Shown: one piece after another, positions 1 through 13,836 of the stretch
How positions within the stretch are numbered: the first letter of the stretch is position 1
How the letters are laid out: each line of letters starts with the position of its first letter
Source: Calonectria ilicicola
Lineage: Eukaryota; Ascomycota; Sordariomycetes; Hypocreales; Nectriaceae
NCBI GenBank assembly: GCA_020809705.1
Contig: CP085826.1
Location: 3,658,001-3,722,000 of the forward strand
DNA: 64,000 nt
Direction: 5' to 3'
The notes under the pieces: generated by a model
Databases searched by the model: none
Seen by the model: the letters and a program-made list of their open reading frames with translations, nothing else
What the model was told of the DNA's origin: nothing
Made by a program: the position numbers and the translations under genes

Positions 1-1207
1 AATGTGGTGGGAAAAGGTAGACCGAGTGCAATCTTTTCGGGATTGTGCTGGACCTTCAGCTGCATTAGAGATTTGCTCTCACGTAAACGTCTAGGCAACC
101 CACCAATGCTCACCCAATAGGAGCTAGTAACTGCATCAGGATAATTCATTCCCCAAGTCGTGGGGTGTGTTCTAGCTCAGCTGCGGTCATCACCGATGTA
201 GTCTTCTGGATTAGTGGCGCCAATTGTGTCATCAATTCTAACTTGTCAGTCTGTCATTTGCCGCTAGCCTTAATTTTTGGTCCCGTCCAGCTGACTTGAC
301 ATAATTGGTAGTGCCTGAACTATTAGAAGACCAAATTCGTACAGCAATCCCATGCTAAGACCAAAAACTCCATCTAACATAGTCACGACCCAGCTGAAGC
401 GTAGAAACCAGTGATTTTAGTGTGTCTGCAGAGTGACGGCCATCCCGGTTGTGGAAATTCGGCGGCTATAGGGTACGCTCCATGTCAGCTCACCAGAATA
501 TCACTGGTCGGAGGTGAGATGGTGTCACTTTTTAGTGCATAATCTCAGGAACCATTTCGCCCTCGGGTTTATCACACACTCGGGGACTACCGATTAATTT
601 TAAACCCCCGAAAACAACTACGTGGTGTCTACGTGGTGGCTGCACGCCTCCGCATGACTTGCTTTTGCCCCAGATATCGGGATATCTATGCACCCTCAAT
701 TGACGTCATGTCTCAGTCACACACCCCTTCGGGATTCGAGACCGAGACCAGTCTAGACTAATGAGAAGCTGACCTGCAGGTGGTGACGGATCAGGGAACT
801 CGAATGGAAGCGTGTACCATCCCATGTTCTGCTACCCTGGATCGGGTTGGCCAGCCTCGTCACCCAATCTCCCTACGGACGTCACTACTCGCGCAATGGT
901 TGCTGATGAACTAGAGAGAAAAAATCTTACCTATGTGACTATGGCAGATATCCAGATCACTATAGCGAATTTAAAAGCAAGATTTGTTTGATACACCAAT
1001 ATGAATCAATTTGTGTATTGGCCAGAGGAATACCTATTCCATGCTAAACCATACTTATAAAAGTTACACATATATAGAATACTACTACTGAACTCATTCA
1101 AAGCACCAATGTATCCCGACCGTGATCATCGAAACAACAGTAACGCCGCACACACTCTACACACTCATATTGTGTTTCGAGCCAAACATGAGCAGAAACA
1201 CGCAGGA
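1..1207. other. non-coding left edge
   Basis: No open frame of useful length is visible on either strand in the first 1.1 kb. A TATA-like string lies near 1056-1075, but no gene follows it. The stretch lies 3' of MED16 and may hold its terminator. No repeat or mobile-element structure was recognised. Confidence 0.5.
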
Positions 1208-4200
1208 CTAAGGGCTTCCTTTCGGCATTAAAGACCAAAGTCCGCTGCATGCACACTTCCGCTGTTGCGTCAACACAAAGGTGAAACCAGGGCGGCTTCC
1301 AAACACATCTTCCATGACTGCTGCGCATCGTGTGCACCTTCGCCATTGCTGAGAAGGCGAGGGCTTGATTTCCATCCGCTTGAATACGTCAACGTAGAAC
1401 ATGCCCTTGGCCTTCTTTGCTGCTAGACTGCGCTTGTCGTCCTGCACTTCAAGAAGGTCGTAATTGGAAAAGAACAGTTGTGATGGATCAGTAAGGTTTC
1501 GGAACGACTTGAGGTCCTTGTTGAAGAATTTGATCATGACCTGAAGGAATGCGGGAGGGGGGGCAGCAGAGAGAAGCAAGGCCAACTCGAACTGAATTCG
1601 AGTTGTTTTGACGGCCATGTCGATTTGCTTCCCTTGAGGGGCGTTCGGCTGCGCCTTTACAAACGCTGGCAGGTATGTCTGATATGACTGTCGAATGTCA
1701 TTGCCGAGAAATGTTAACAGTTTCTCAAACTCGGCCACTTTCACAACCCCAGATGATGTGACTTGCTGCATCCTCTGATAGGCTTGTTGCAACCGAGGAG
1801 CCAGCTTACCGGCCGTCGATGGATCTGCTGATTGCCTTCGGTAAAAGTCGATGGCCCTCGTACTTAGAGCTTCCAAATGTCCAAGACGACGGCATATTGC
1901 GGAGAGGAACCCTCGACTTGAAGAACTGAGAAGGAAATGCAGAGAAATATTGTTCTTCTCGTGCAGATAAGGCGCGATTTCGCTAAACCGCTGTGGAATT
2001 AGTAGCTCCATGAATTTGTCGTCATTCATTAACTCGAAGAGACAGTCAATCAACCAAGCAAGCAGGTCGAGAGACCATTTCGCGCAGCCGGCTAGAGTTT
2101 CAACTACCTCTAAAAGACCTAGTTAGTATCGAATTTGCAAGACTTGAATTGAACACGTACCAGGCTCGTCAAGGGGGCTAAGTTTCTCCTTGATAGTCAA
2201 TGGCGTGTTGCTCGCAATGGTGATGAGGACAACCACATTGCGAACGTTAAGAGAAAGCATTGAGAACTTGCCCGAAAACGACCTGGGAGTGAATTCCCCT
2301 CGGAACCCAAGAGCATTCATAATACTCAAGCATGATTGCAAGGACCCGTTTCTCACAAGAGAATCATGATGCGTGTCTTCTGAGTAGTCAACAGTGATTT
2401 TGAGAATTCGCATAAGCTCAGTGATCCAGTCTTGTGTAAACCCTGTGGCCTCCACTGTTAATATATTCCCTAGCTAGAAATAATAGGGGGATCTTACGCT
2501 TTTTGGTGATATAAGGTCGAACCATGGAAAGAATATCATCGTAGTTGTTTTGATAAACCATAGCAGGCGCTGCTGTGATTACCAACCCCGCAACGCTGGC
2601 CGCGTAGTGTGCTGGATGTGGTTAGTTATGGAACCAACATACTTAATTTCATTGCATACCATCTTGCATAGTGTTTCCAATATCGCCCATGGAATATTGT
2701 AGCCTGTTCCACTTTACCTTTCCATCATCTCCTAGCTGAACCATTGAACAGTATGTGGGGGAAAAGGCAACCTGTTGGCCTTGCATATTGTAAGCGGATA
2801 TATTAGAATATGAGAATGAAGGCTTACAAGGTCCCTCATCTGTAAAGTTCCACCCGACCTGGCGAAGGTGCATTACCTTGGTCGTCTCCTCCGTAGTATA
2901 CACCTCTTCAAATGTGAATCGATCCCTGTACTCGACTGACCCATCGGCGAAAGCCAACACTAACAATTTTCCAAATTGGATAGTTTGAAACCCGATAACA
3001 ACCTTATTGATAACGACCGGGTCAATTTTACGGAGCTGCAGGGTACTTGGAACATCCGAAGAAAGGCTATTGCGGCGATTCCCTAGTTGCTCGAAGGCAG
3101 AATGCAAGTTTTGTCGTTGTTCTACTGCCTCCCAACGGTCGATTATGCTTTGTGCCATCTGGTAGGACCCCTCAGTTGCGGCACGAGATCTGATCACAAT
3201 TATCATGGAAGGAGCAGTGCTTTTGCCCGTATTGTCTAACAAGGAGGGGAGAACTTCCAGGTGGGTGAGTTCAGACATGTACGCATCTTGACTGGCATCA
3301 ATAGTCCCGCCCTGTAGCCAGTTTGTGGTTGCCAAATGCTTTTCCACAAGTGATGGGTTCAATATCCTGGCTTGCTGCGGGTTGGGTTTATCACCCTGAG
3401 CTGGCAAGCCCCAGTTGATATCGATCTTGGCAAGTCTAAGCTGTTTTGAACTAGTAGCAATAGCAAGTATCAAGTGTTCTGACAACCGTTATTAGCCCTG
3501 GGATTTGTTGCAGGGGTGAGCGGGACGTACTCTTCTCTGAGGCAAAGGATGCATGGGTGACTTGATCATCTGAAGAATTGACACTCTCGAGCTCGATTGT
3601 GGTCTCCTCCATCCGATTGTTATTTTGAGACCAAAACATTCTAAGTGTACCATTTGAAGTAACTGTAAATAGTGCACTCTTGCCTGGTGTTGGATGACTG
3701 GGTCCACCGGCATGAACGAACGAGCTTTCGTACGTGTATCCGTTGCCATGCTTGTTAGCTGGGCCGTACAAGGCGTTGTAGGGCTTTGAAGGTTAGAACA
3801 TTGATAAAAAGCAGCCGGGGATCTCATATCTTACCGGTTGGTTAGACGGGGAAATGGTTAACCAGTAAGAACCCATGACAGCATGCATGTCGTCTACCGA
3901 ATCGGTCTCCCATTTTCTCTGAAGATACGGATGATTTAGAGATATAGAGAAACTAATAATGGTAACACGCCCTGTTGCATCGACAACGGCCAGGTCAGGA
4001 ATACTAGTCCCGGCCCATGCCAAATGGACGATGGGGATAGACGGTGAGCCTTTGACTAGCTGACAAACTGTAGGCTCACTGAGTTCCCAGGAGCCATTAT
4101 CAGTATTTCTGCATAGATGACGGAGCTCGACATTCTGTCCATCTGGAGTTATGGTGGCGATGGTGCCGGTTCTTGACCAGGCTACCGCTCTGCGTTGACG

Positions 4201-4412
4201 TCAGCGGTGAGATGTCTATGGGGGGCTGGGGGGATTCGATCGTACTGGCAGCATCCACGGCTTCGGAGCTCCTCCATCCTTTGGTGGAGTTGTTTGCTCT
4301 GGGTCCTGACAGGAAGTGACAGGCCAACGCTGTCGCCGAATAAGTCGTCCATATCCTGGAGACCGGCCGGCATGGCATTCTCCAGCATGAGCGGCATCTT
4401 GGCGGAAGTCAT
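1208..4412 (-). CDS. MED16: Mediator complex subunit 16 (Med16/Sin4)
   Basis: Tail-module subunit of the Mediator coactivator, which links DNA-bound activators to RNA polymerase II in the nucleus. Seven exons were joined by hand: 4412-4246, 4189-3835, 3783-3531, 3478-2660, 2611-2498, 2454-2161 and 2109-1208. They give 967 aa, close to the usual length of filamentous-fungal Med16. The protein opens with MTSAKMPLMLENAMPAGLQ followed by DMDDLFGDSVGLSL. The N-terminal half reads like the family's WD40-type propeller (AVAWSRTGTIATI, then LAWAGTSIPDLAVVDATG). The C-terminus keeps a Cys pair motif (CTRC, later CAC) before a short tail, as in the family. The six introns are 43-60 nt and all have GT-AG ends. 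The start is the first ATG of this frame that leads into the conserved opening. Identification rests on recalled family features, not on a search. Confidence 0.88.
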
Positions 4413-6024
4413 GGGGACAGACAGCAAGGTGGTATCACAAAGTGTATCCAAAACATGAAAACTTAAAACAAGCACACAGAGAAAACAATGCACACTGAAT
4501 CACAGACCTCTCATCATTGACCGCGCCGCTATTGTGCCTGGGTGGTGGGCCGAGCGGAGCTTCAAAGATGAGATCAGAACCTGGAAGGCTGAGGCTGAGG
4601 CTAAAGGTGTCACGGGAGCTGCGAACTGATTGGCTGGGAGCCCCTGCCAGCGGATGCGTCGCCGGCAAAACGACGGCAAATCATGAAGACCTTTGACGAC
4701 GCGTTCTCTTTTACGCAGCATCGCGAGCTACTACTCCTCATTGACTTGGAATAATGTGTCCCTCCCTCTGTGGCTTACTCAATTGAACAAAGACAATACG
4801 GTGCCACCGGACCCAACCAGAGTCGCACACGAGGCCCGAGGGATCCGTATCGAATCAGTGCCTGGAGTACAACTTCCTCAACCTAGTGCTCACTGGTCGC
4901 TTCCTTTTAGGTGTTGGCTGGCCAAGAGACAAGACAAACTTTTCTCACCGCAATATTTCCACGCAGATGCTCTGGGCGTGAAAGCGCGCTCAACTTCAAC
5001 GTCTCCCCCTCCTCAGTCTCACACGGAACGTTCGTTACTTTTTTGCAAGCCAGAGCATCCTTTCGGGAAAACTGTGGGTTCTGATCTCGGCAATTGAGCA
5101 TCAATCTCCCATAGCTTTGAGTTCGGGTACCCTGGATAAACCTTCATTGATTCCGTAAAGCATCCAGGTCCAATACGACCCGTAAAGCTGGGTTTTCCAG
5201 CGGTGTCCCCGACGGTCAGTAATGACACCACGATGATGTGGCCGACGCAATGGGGTGACATCGGGGCGGTTCAGATGGCGAGCTCGCTGAGGGCACACCT
5301 GAATAATGCATGTGCACGTCCCTGATCATGTTCGTCCCAAGTGGCACCGCGACGCCGCACCACATTGTCCCATTGAAGCAGCGGCCTGGATTCGGGATCC
5401 ACGTATTCTGAAACAGAGACCCAGCCTCGTAGGAAGGTCAATGCACTGAATCAAATATTGCGGTGTACAGCATCTCGTGATAGTCGTAATTCTCTACGAA
5501 AAAGCAATCGCCACGTAAGTCGCTGGCAATGGCCAGATGATCGCAAGCTTCGTAATGGGCGGAATTCATGAAAATGCGAGGAATGCAATACGCTCGTAAT
5601 TGGAGCTTGTACACGAGGACCGAGGTCTGTGAGAAATGGTATTGAATGATTCCAGAAAAACAAAGTCCCAGACATGGTGGAGAAGCATCCTAGCGTTTGG
5701 ACTGCATATTGTGCTGTCATACAATCCTGTCCGTTCATTCCTTTCCGCAAAAGCCGGCATCGTGATCCTAGAGCCACCGCGCCACCCCAGAATATGATAA
5801 TCATTCGCGCTAAACGTAACCCACCTTATGTATCAGGGATGTGTGTTCCGTCTGTCGATCGTAAATGATCTGAATGAAACTTTATTCTTGCTGAGGTGAT
5901 AGGTTGTGTTTCTGAGTTGTGAGAAGTCAGGATGTTTCTTATGTCGAGAGGGGCTGCTTTGGCAATACAAGACACCCCCTGAAAGATTGTACCTCAGTGT
6001 CATTTTTCAATTAAGTACTATACA

Positions 6025-6110
6025 ACTTCATTACTTGAAGAAGAATTAATATTTAAAAATAAATATATGATATATATTTAATTATTTCTTATTTACATTT
6101 TCTTTTCTTA
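6025..6110. repeat. AT-rich tract
   Basis: Almost pure A+T, with runs of TATATA and TTTAAAAATAAA types, inside an otherwise balanced spacer. It could be a local AT island or a remnant of C-to-T (RIP-like) decay. No flanking repeat was seen. Confidence 0.5.
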
Positions 6111-8799
6111 CTGGATAGTCAAGAAATAGTAGAAAAAAGTAGAGAAGGGACAATCTTTGATGAAGGGCGGTGTTGTGCACCTCCGTGTCGCATTTGCGCA
6201 CAACAAAACAATTCCTTGTTTAATCAATTCGAATTTGTCTGAGCGACTAATGAGCTCGCTTTTCGGTGTCACTTCCTGAGACAGTTGGATGTTTAAGAGT
6301 GAGTCAGCACCAGCTGCAAGGCTGGGGTGAACCTGGCAGCCACTTGGCAAAAATCCTCCAAGCTGCATACTGATGATGGCTTTTAAACGATGCTTATGCT
6401 TAATGCTATAGATGCAAGTTCATTACCTTTTTGGGGAATGACCGACCGGAGAGGCGCCCCCTTTTGTTCCTGATTCAATGGAATGCACGATGACCATCTG
6501 GGTGACCGCGCATTGCAGCGTAGGTTTGGAGGGGTCTCCTGCAAGCTCTTGAATGGGCCGGTTTGCAACCACCTAGTTGCAGGTGTAACGGGAGTGTGGT
6601 ACAGATGGAGATGGGTACCGGAACTTTTTAATATTGAATTATGAATATGAGTTTAGTGCCATTCCTATTGAATGTTGAAGAAATAAGCCGGATAGTGCTA
6701 GTTCCGGAGCAAGACAATGAGTTATTCCAAAATAAGTATTCTTGCTACCTGCCTAGTTTTGTGGGTTGAGAGTTGGGTATAACGATGCTCAAGGCATGCT
6801 GCCCTTGCTGTCGGCTCCAAGTGAGTGGCATGAGGGATGGACTTTCGTCATCCGATAAATATGTACATGACAGTGCGATAAGAAGATGGAATTGCGAAAG
6901 GGTGTGAGGGGCTTGAACATGTGGACGAGATTTGATCAATAATTGTCATGGAAGCTCGGCTTTGGGACAAGTTGATATCACATAGGTGCATGATGCCTAA
7001 AACGTCGGCCAGTAGCTGTTTAGCCGTGACAGCAATCACTTGTGCTGTCGGAGGCGCCGAGAAGCGAAGTGTCAATGTCAATACGCGGAACGATTAGCGT
7101 GTCTCGGACGCTGAAGGCAATCGGGAGAGGTTCCTAAAGAGAAGCGGTTGTGATCCAGAAAAGGGTAGTTGTCCAGGGACCATGGGCGCCGCGACTGGGA
7201 TGTCAAGGTTGGTTGGCGGCCGCTAGGCTGACCCATGAAAGTGCTTTTGTACCGTGTTGAGCGGCGAGACCAGGGTTTGTCGAGGACGCCCCTGATGGGA
7301 GAGTATGTTACAGTAGGAGATAATCTGGCATTCTAATGATAGGGCAAGAGAGATGACGACCAGGGATTATTCGTCTGTCGTACTCAGCTTATTACGTCGG
7401 GTAAAAGGAATGGGCTGGCAACCAGTCTCTGGTCAAGTTGCTCACAGCGGAATCTGCTTGGTGAATGTTGGTAGCACGGCTGTGCTATTGATTGGCCGAT
7501 GAGTCCCAGGCCCCTGCAAGAGAAAAGGGAGACGAGAAAACATGGAGTCTGACATTTCTTACTGCATGTGAGAGCACAATTGAACCAGGAATCAATGTGG
7601 GGAGCGCTCACAGCCTCACACACATAGTCTCATGTAGTCGCACGTTCCTTGGGTGTTTGCGCCGCTAGAACAGTCAAGCCGTCAGTCGCCAGCGCCACAA
7701 ACGCATACTGAGTAGAGGAAGAACTCCCGTTCTTTTTTTCAAGGCACACAGGCGAAAAGCACGGCTCATTTCGAGGCTCGAGGTTTACGGAGTACCAAGG
7801 GGCTAAATTAGCGACTCTTGGCCTGTTTGCCCTTGACCTCGGATGCCCCAGAGACAAACGCCGCACGGGGTGACCGTCGACTCGCTCCCGAGTCGGCGGT
7901 CGCTAGCAGCCGTCCACCGCTGGGCGTTGCTCGCAATCGAGGCGGCAATCATGTGCCTAGAAACCAACACTGCCAACGGCCCCCTCACGGCGCCGTAGGG
8001 GCAGCTCGAAGCCCCGAGAACCCCTCCCAAACTGGACATTGGTTGCCCAAGCACAGCTCCGGGAACCAGGGCTACAACATGTCAAGGACTAGGGTTCGAA
8101 GCAAGTGGGGATGAGCACCGACGTGACTCTAGGGAACGTGCCTTTGAAGCGAAGGCACGCTTCTAGACAGCCTAGCTGGTCGAATTGAGCAAGACTCCGT
8201 CCAGTAGCACACGACGGAGAGGTACAGTCCCCTCCTCACCTGCAGAGTGAGGTGGCCCTGTCCATGGTCCATGCAGACTCCATGCCTCATGTCGTTCGTT
8301 CGCTCAATCACTTAGGGAGGCGCAAGGTCGAACCGTTGCCGTATCAGAGGATGCAGTGTGCTTTCCGAATGCAAGGCGGGACGCACGAACCAGCCGAGTG
8401 TTTTTTTTGAGGGGGTTGAAGTGGAATAATATGTAGTTGGAATGCATCTCGATCTGATTTCCATTGTTGCTAGCTCAAGTTCTCTTCACCCATTTCTGGC
8501 TCTGACGGACGAGAGAGAGGCCTGGTAGGCGCAGTCAGCTGTTAGCCCGCTAGCTGCCACCTACGTACCTACCTGTACCAATATATTGGTACTGGCCTCT
8601 TTCTTTAGAAGGCACGTTTGGTGGTGTCTCGCTTCCCCTCTTCTTGCTCGGATTCATCCTCCCAAGTCAGGCCATCTGTCAGAATTTCGTCTCCAGTCCA
8701 GGCTCAACGTTTTCTTTCTTTCAGCGCCGTGCCCCTCATGCACAGCTTTTGTGCCTGTCGAATCATTCATCACACTCTCACTTGTCATTTTGACCACTA

Positions 8800-8850
8800 A
8801 TGTCTAGCATCCTCGTCACCTACCTTCGACCCGCAAAGCTGCAACCCTGA
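8800..8850 (+). promoter_or_regulatory. possible upstream ORF in leader
   Basis: A short ATG-initiated frame (16 codons, then TGA) lies about 200 nt upstream of the start at 9056. If the transcript begins upstream of it and it is not spliced out, it could reduce translation of the main frame. The transcript start is unknown. Confidence 0.25.
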
Positions 8851-9055
8851 GCTTGGCCCGGAGCTTGACCCCAGAACGACAGCAAGCGACGCGACACTCA
8901 ATCAGGGGACCTCACGTCGCTGTTCATTTCCATAATCCTCTCATGACCAGCGCTTATTGCTCAATCTCATCCCCATTCCCTGTCGAATTATTCTGGAAAC
9001 CCTGCCGCCCTAACACCCACCACCAACCCCAGTCGTCCGTCTATTGGGCGTCGCC

Positions 9056-12000
9056 ATGGGTCAGGGTGATGTTGAGGTAGCGACGCCGCTCTCTTATCCT
9101 GGGTGGACTAGAGAGGGAGGGCCGGGGCAAGGCCTGGCATCGGATTCTGGAGAGGATGGCTACGGCAACGGTAGTAGCGACGGCGAGGAAAACGAGGACC
9201 GCTCTGACTTTAATAACAAATCGTTCCTCGAAGATGCGACCTCAAGCTCGTACTCTGGAACCCTTCCACCACATTTCCACCAGCACCAGCACCGCCGCCA
9301 TCAATACTTCCACCATCGTCAATACTCCGAGACTGACATTGGCAATCACACACGTGTTCTTCAAGTCTATGCGTATGCGACCGCGAACATGCTAGCACAA
9401 TCGTGTGCACAACAGCTGCCTCGGCGCCCCTCAACGGCCTTTGCCAGCAGTACGGGGGAACCTAAAAACCATTTGGTCGATGACAGTATTCTCTCACGCC
9501 AAACGAGTACCGCGACCAGGACAACGTCTTCTGATGGCGGCGCCGCTGCTGCAACTAGCACCGCCCACCCGCTGCCGCTGCTAAGCTTTCAAAATCCCTG
9601 GTGCCAGGAACCAAAGGTTGATTTCCGCCTCCCGCCAAATCCAGAACAGAATACGGATCGCCACCAAGGTTTATTCGATGCAGTCAATCATGATCACCTA
9701 CGCCTCGATAGACGTCCTTCATCATCACGAAGCCATGTGATGCACTGGCAACGCAGCAGGAACACAGGCTCCGATGATTGGCGAGCCTCGATGGGCTGCT
9801 CTGCTCAGTTGTCACCACTGGATGTTGACCGGCCATCCATGATGATAACAAAGGAAGAGTATGATGCTCTGCCACCAACAATCCAGCGAAAAGTAAGTCC
9901 GATTAGTTTGTTTTTCTTTTTTTTTTTTTGCACTCGATCAAGTGTCTCCGCGCTTAGGCGATTTTCAGCCTGGAGGTGGGCACATGAGACAAAAAACCAA
10001 CAATTCAGCAATTAGCCCGGACACGCCCAACCCCATTTCCCGCCCCCTGGTTCACACATCCCTTTTTTCCTTTTTGTTTGTTTGTTCATGACAAGGTCTG
10101 TCTTTGAAGCCAGTCAGTGTCTCGTCGGAGGGTCTTGCCTTGTGCGTTGATGGATTGGGTTGTCAAGCGGCTCCAGCCTCAATGTTATTGGCATACGCTC
10201 CATGTATTACTACGTCGACTGCATCCTTAGCTTCTCTGGGATGAACTGTCTGGCATGACTCTGCATGATTGGGCCAGCGATTGTAGCGCCAGCCGTCATG
10301 ATTCGGCGAGCCATACTTTTTTAACGCTGCAGCTGCCGGGGCTAGTTGCCGCCAGAACGACGGTAAGCACCCATTATCAGGGCGCTCCACTGGGCCAGCG
10401 CCCATCTTGCCCATGCCCTGTTTAGTCTGGCTCGCCACGACCTTGGACCGGGCGGCTGGTTATTGGCTGGACACGCCCCCTTTCTTCTAAACTCTCCTCT
10501 CGCCCCGTACACCCTGACCCTGGGTCGATGTGACAGCGTCCGGATCCATGCCACTGGAGCTGCGTAGTGCTTCGGCACCACCAGAAAGCCGGGCCTCAGT
10601 CCGCACCAGGGACCAAGACACTCACGGGCCCGCTATGAAAAACCCACTCATTCACTTCCCCTCCCACAGAGTCTCGTTCCTGCATTGAGACATGCCCATT
10701 CCCCTTTATGGTCTTGCCCCTCTCCCGTGCCTTAAGATCCAAGGATCCCCCCTCAAGGCCGTCTGGCTGTTTCACTCCTCGCCCCTTGTTTTGTATGCAG
10801 TGGTTCATCAATTGCCGGGTCAAGTGATACCGATACTCTCATTGCTTGTGGTGTCGCGTGCCGGTCAGCTATCCACATACTAAAACCATCTTTGCTGCTC
10901 TTTAGTACTTTTCCACCATTGAGCGGTCTCTTCTCGCACACCAAGATTTGGACGACCAAATTCGACTCGGGAGTGCTGGTCACGACGAACCATATATGCA
11001 GGAACTTTCTCCCGACAAACCTGCCAAGAACCGACGACAACACAAGAATAAGACAACCCCGGAACCTCTTGAAACAACGCGACGACTACGCATCAACTCT
11101 GCAGAACAGCGTTTCTTCGAAAGCCTGCCAGAGAAGATCAAACGCCAACACCTGACAGAAGAAGAACAAATTGCGGCCCGCTATCGCAGGCAAACACTTC
11201 TTCATATACCTCCCAAGGAGCAATTTCTCACTGTAACTAAACGACAACAGAGAGACTTGAATATGCAGTCTCCTCTTGGTAGCCCGGCTCTGTCGGACGG
11301 CCACTCCTCTCTATCAAGCATGCCTCATCCACACGAGGATCATCTTGCGCACGAGTCTGACAAGAAGGGAGCGGATTCCTTTTACGATAGCTTTAGGTGG
11401 CTTGAGGAAGAAGAAAACCTCGACTTGCGCCTATACTTGGACGACTACCACATTAACCTTCGCGAAGAAATTCCAGTGCCAAAGACCCGACGACCCTCGT
11501 TTCGCCGTCATCTCTCCATCAACAAACTTCCTTTTGGACGCGGCTCTATTTCCTATATTCGGCCACCTGTGAAGGAGACTCCAAGATCTCCCTCAGTGGC
11601 GTCATCTTACAAGAGTCACGCTGCGGGCTCTGAGGCTCGACCTCGGCGACGATCGCGGGCTTTGTCCCTCATGTCGCCCACTTTGCCACCGGCGAATTCT
11701 CCAGCACCAATGTTCGACCCTGAGGCATCTCATTACCAGGATCCCGAAGCTCGGATGAAGGTTCGAGCGTTCCTGGCCTCGCCCCAAAAGTTTGATGAGG
11801 CTCTCCAGTTCGGGTTCCCATCTTTGGATGGTCGCAACCCCAATGAAACCAGACCTGTCCAGGGGAGAGTCGAAATGGGATCATCCAACAAGTTTCGAAG
11901 CTTCCTGGAAGACGACCAATCCTCAACCTCGAGCGAAGAGGCATCAATCGCAGACCCTGAAACGCCCAAAACGCCCCAGTTATTTGCCGCCCCAGAGCGC

Positions 12001-12321
12001 CCGGTCGCCAAGCCAGTTGTGGAACGACCGCATAATATTGGTATTGGGTCCAGTCGAAACCCACTGGCAAGCAGGGAGATGACGTTGCGGATGACACTGA
12101 CCAGACCGGATCTTCGGGCAAACGAGGAGCAAATGTACGGTTGGAAACGAGCTAGCAAGCAACAGGAAGAAACAACAGCCAGCCCAGTCATCTACGCCCG
12201 TGGAGAAAACCGAAAGGAGAGCATCGAGCGGCAGCTTGCGGCCTTTGACGAGTGGAATGACGAAGCTGGCGTGGAGAACGGAGTGGTTAAACGAATCTGG
12301 AATCGCGTGCGGCGGTCTTAG
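9056..12321 (+). CDS. unrecognised low-complexity fungal protein, 750 aa
   Basis: Two exons, 9056-9892 and 10906-12321, join in phase 0 to give 750 aa. The junction reads PPTIQRK then YFSTIERSLLAHQ, an unbroken helical-looking segment, which supports the splice. The start ATG is in a good GCCATGG context. The first third is Ser/His/Asp-rich and probably disordered (HFHQHQHRRHQYFHHR). The second exon has charged conserved-looking blocks such as RRLRINSAEQRFFESLPEKI, a FYDSFRWLEEEENLDLRLYL block and a C-terminal RIWNRVRRS. No signal peptide or membrane segment is visible. The family was not recognised; the modular disorder plus short charged blocks suggests a scaffold or regulator, but that is inference. 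The intron, 1013 nt, is far longer than any other here and ends with a TACTAAAAC-type branch site. Confidence 0.7.
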
Positions 12322-13667
12322 ACAAACTTGCATTGTGGTGGCAGTGGAAATGCGACCCCTTCTGGATGAAGCGGATGCCATGCAGCCGAGCAGCCACAAG
12401 CACGCACTTGACTCAAAGGGAGCAATGGAAACCAGCCGGCTCCCCCTCGCCCTGGGCCACTGGGCGGCCTTGATCTCCAGAACGAGGAAACGATTATCTG
12501 GGCTTTCTTCTTATTCTTGTTCATTCCTCCCATTAACGAATACCCTCCAACAAGCCTGCATTTTTATTTTCTTTTAATCTGCTATAGAGTTGTCGCTCCT
12601 CTTGGACACGCTGGATTTATGGAGCGCCGATGTTTTACGTTTCAATGCAATCACCCATTGGGAGGCGTTTTTTTGGAGTTTGTCTTACATTATGTGTCAT
12701 ATTGGGGACTCACGGCACAGGCTTGGCGCCGGGCCAAGTGAGACGGGAGGTTGACTGTTTCTAGATTTCAAAAGCGTACTAGGGAGTTTGGGACTTAATC
12801 ATGGAAGGCGTGATTACGAAGTGGTTCAGTTCTCAACCAGCCAGCCGTTGTGTTTTAGGTTAGGAGAGTGAGAAGCGAAGTAAATGAAAAATAAAAACAC
12901 ACAGAGCCAGCCAAGATTTGGCGACTGGCAAATTGTCAAATGATGATGCTCTCATGAATTGTTCCGTCGAGTGAAACTATCTGATTTGTGCTTAGTCTAC
13001 GGGAGTGGTTTTGGAGTTTGATTAGCGCAGGCTCGCCAAGAGAGCGGACGACAAAGCAAAACCGGAAGGAATTCGGATGCAACTAACAGATGACCAGGTC
13101 AGATGCTTGTGATATATTACATGTTGTACAGGATGCATGATGTGCTTGGGGGGGCACGTACATGTCAATTCGGTGTCATTTTACCACGGTCAATGCATAC
13201 GCATACAATCCTATCCATCATCGTCTGCGCGTGGTTCAGGCCGCAACGGCCACACGCCCAGACGGGGGCACGTTCCACTGGACGAGCCGGCTATGGCTCT
13301 GCCCGAAGCTAGAGGGACGCGCGTGTGTGATGGTGTGTGTGACGATGCAGGCGATTGAAACGCTGGCTCTGGTGCCGCCGTAATGCGGCGCGCAGGAAGC
13401 CCTTGTATGGATGGAGAGGAGGAGATAGGGAGCTGGGGAGTGGGAGGGGGAGAGGGGAGGGGACAGGATGAAGGGTGTCAGGGTGGTGTCGTAGTGGTAG
13501 CAGTCCTGTAGTGGTGGTGCTGGGTGTGGGCGGCTATGCACGACGGGCCCTTGAGCCAACCTTGGGCAGAAAAAAGTCACGTCTTGACTATTTGGCGAGG
13601 GAAAGGATCGTCTCTGTGCAGATACTGAATGGGATGAGATAACCGGAGCTATCGAGCGCGCGCACGG

Positions 13668-13715
13668 CACGCACATACGCACACACACATCACATCACGC
13701 ACGCACGCACATAAC
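13668..13715. repeat. CA/GCAC microsatellite
   Basis: Alternating CA and GCAC units form an imperfect dinucleotide/tetranucleotide repeat. Confidence 0.8.
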
Positions 13716-13810
13716 ACCGCCGGCGGTTCGGAGGACCCTCTATTTCTGGTTGGTCCTTTTTCCTTTTATTTGCTTTTTTTTAATATATAGAATATATCCC
13801 GCAGAGACAA

Positions 13811-13836
13811 AAAAGAGAGCGAGAGCGAGAGAGAGA
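13811..13836. repeat. GA microsatellite
   Basis: Purine run made of GA and GCGA units, just after a TATA-like AT patch at about 13780-13798. Confidence 0.8.

Larger units (their letters stand above)
4413..9055. other. long spacer between divergent genes
   Basis: This lies between the start of MED16 and the start of the gene at 9056, so it holds both promoters. Only short unsupported frames are present. An AT-rich patch lies at about 6025-6110. Overlapping broken minus-strand frames lie at 5080-5820 (see findings). Otherwise no recognisable element was seen. Confidence 0.5.

Noticed and set aside
4693..5097. 134-aa plus-strand frame upstream of MED16
   Set aside because: It lies in the divergent promoter region and shows no family features.
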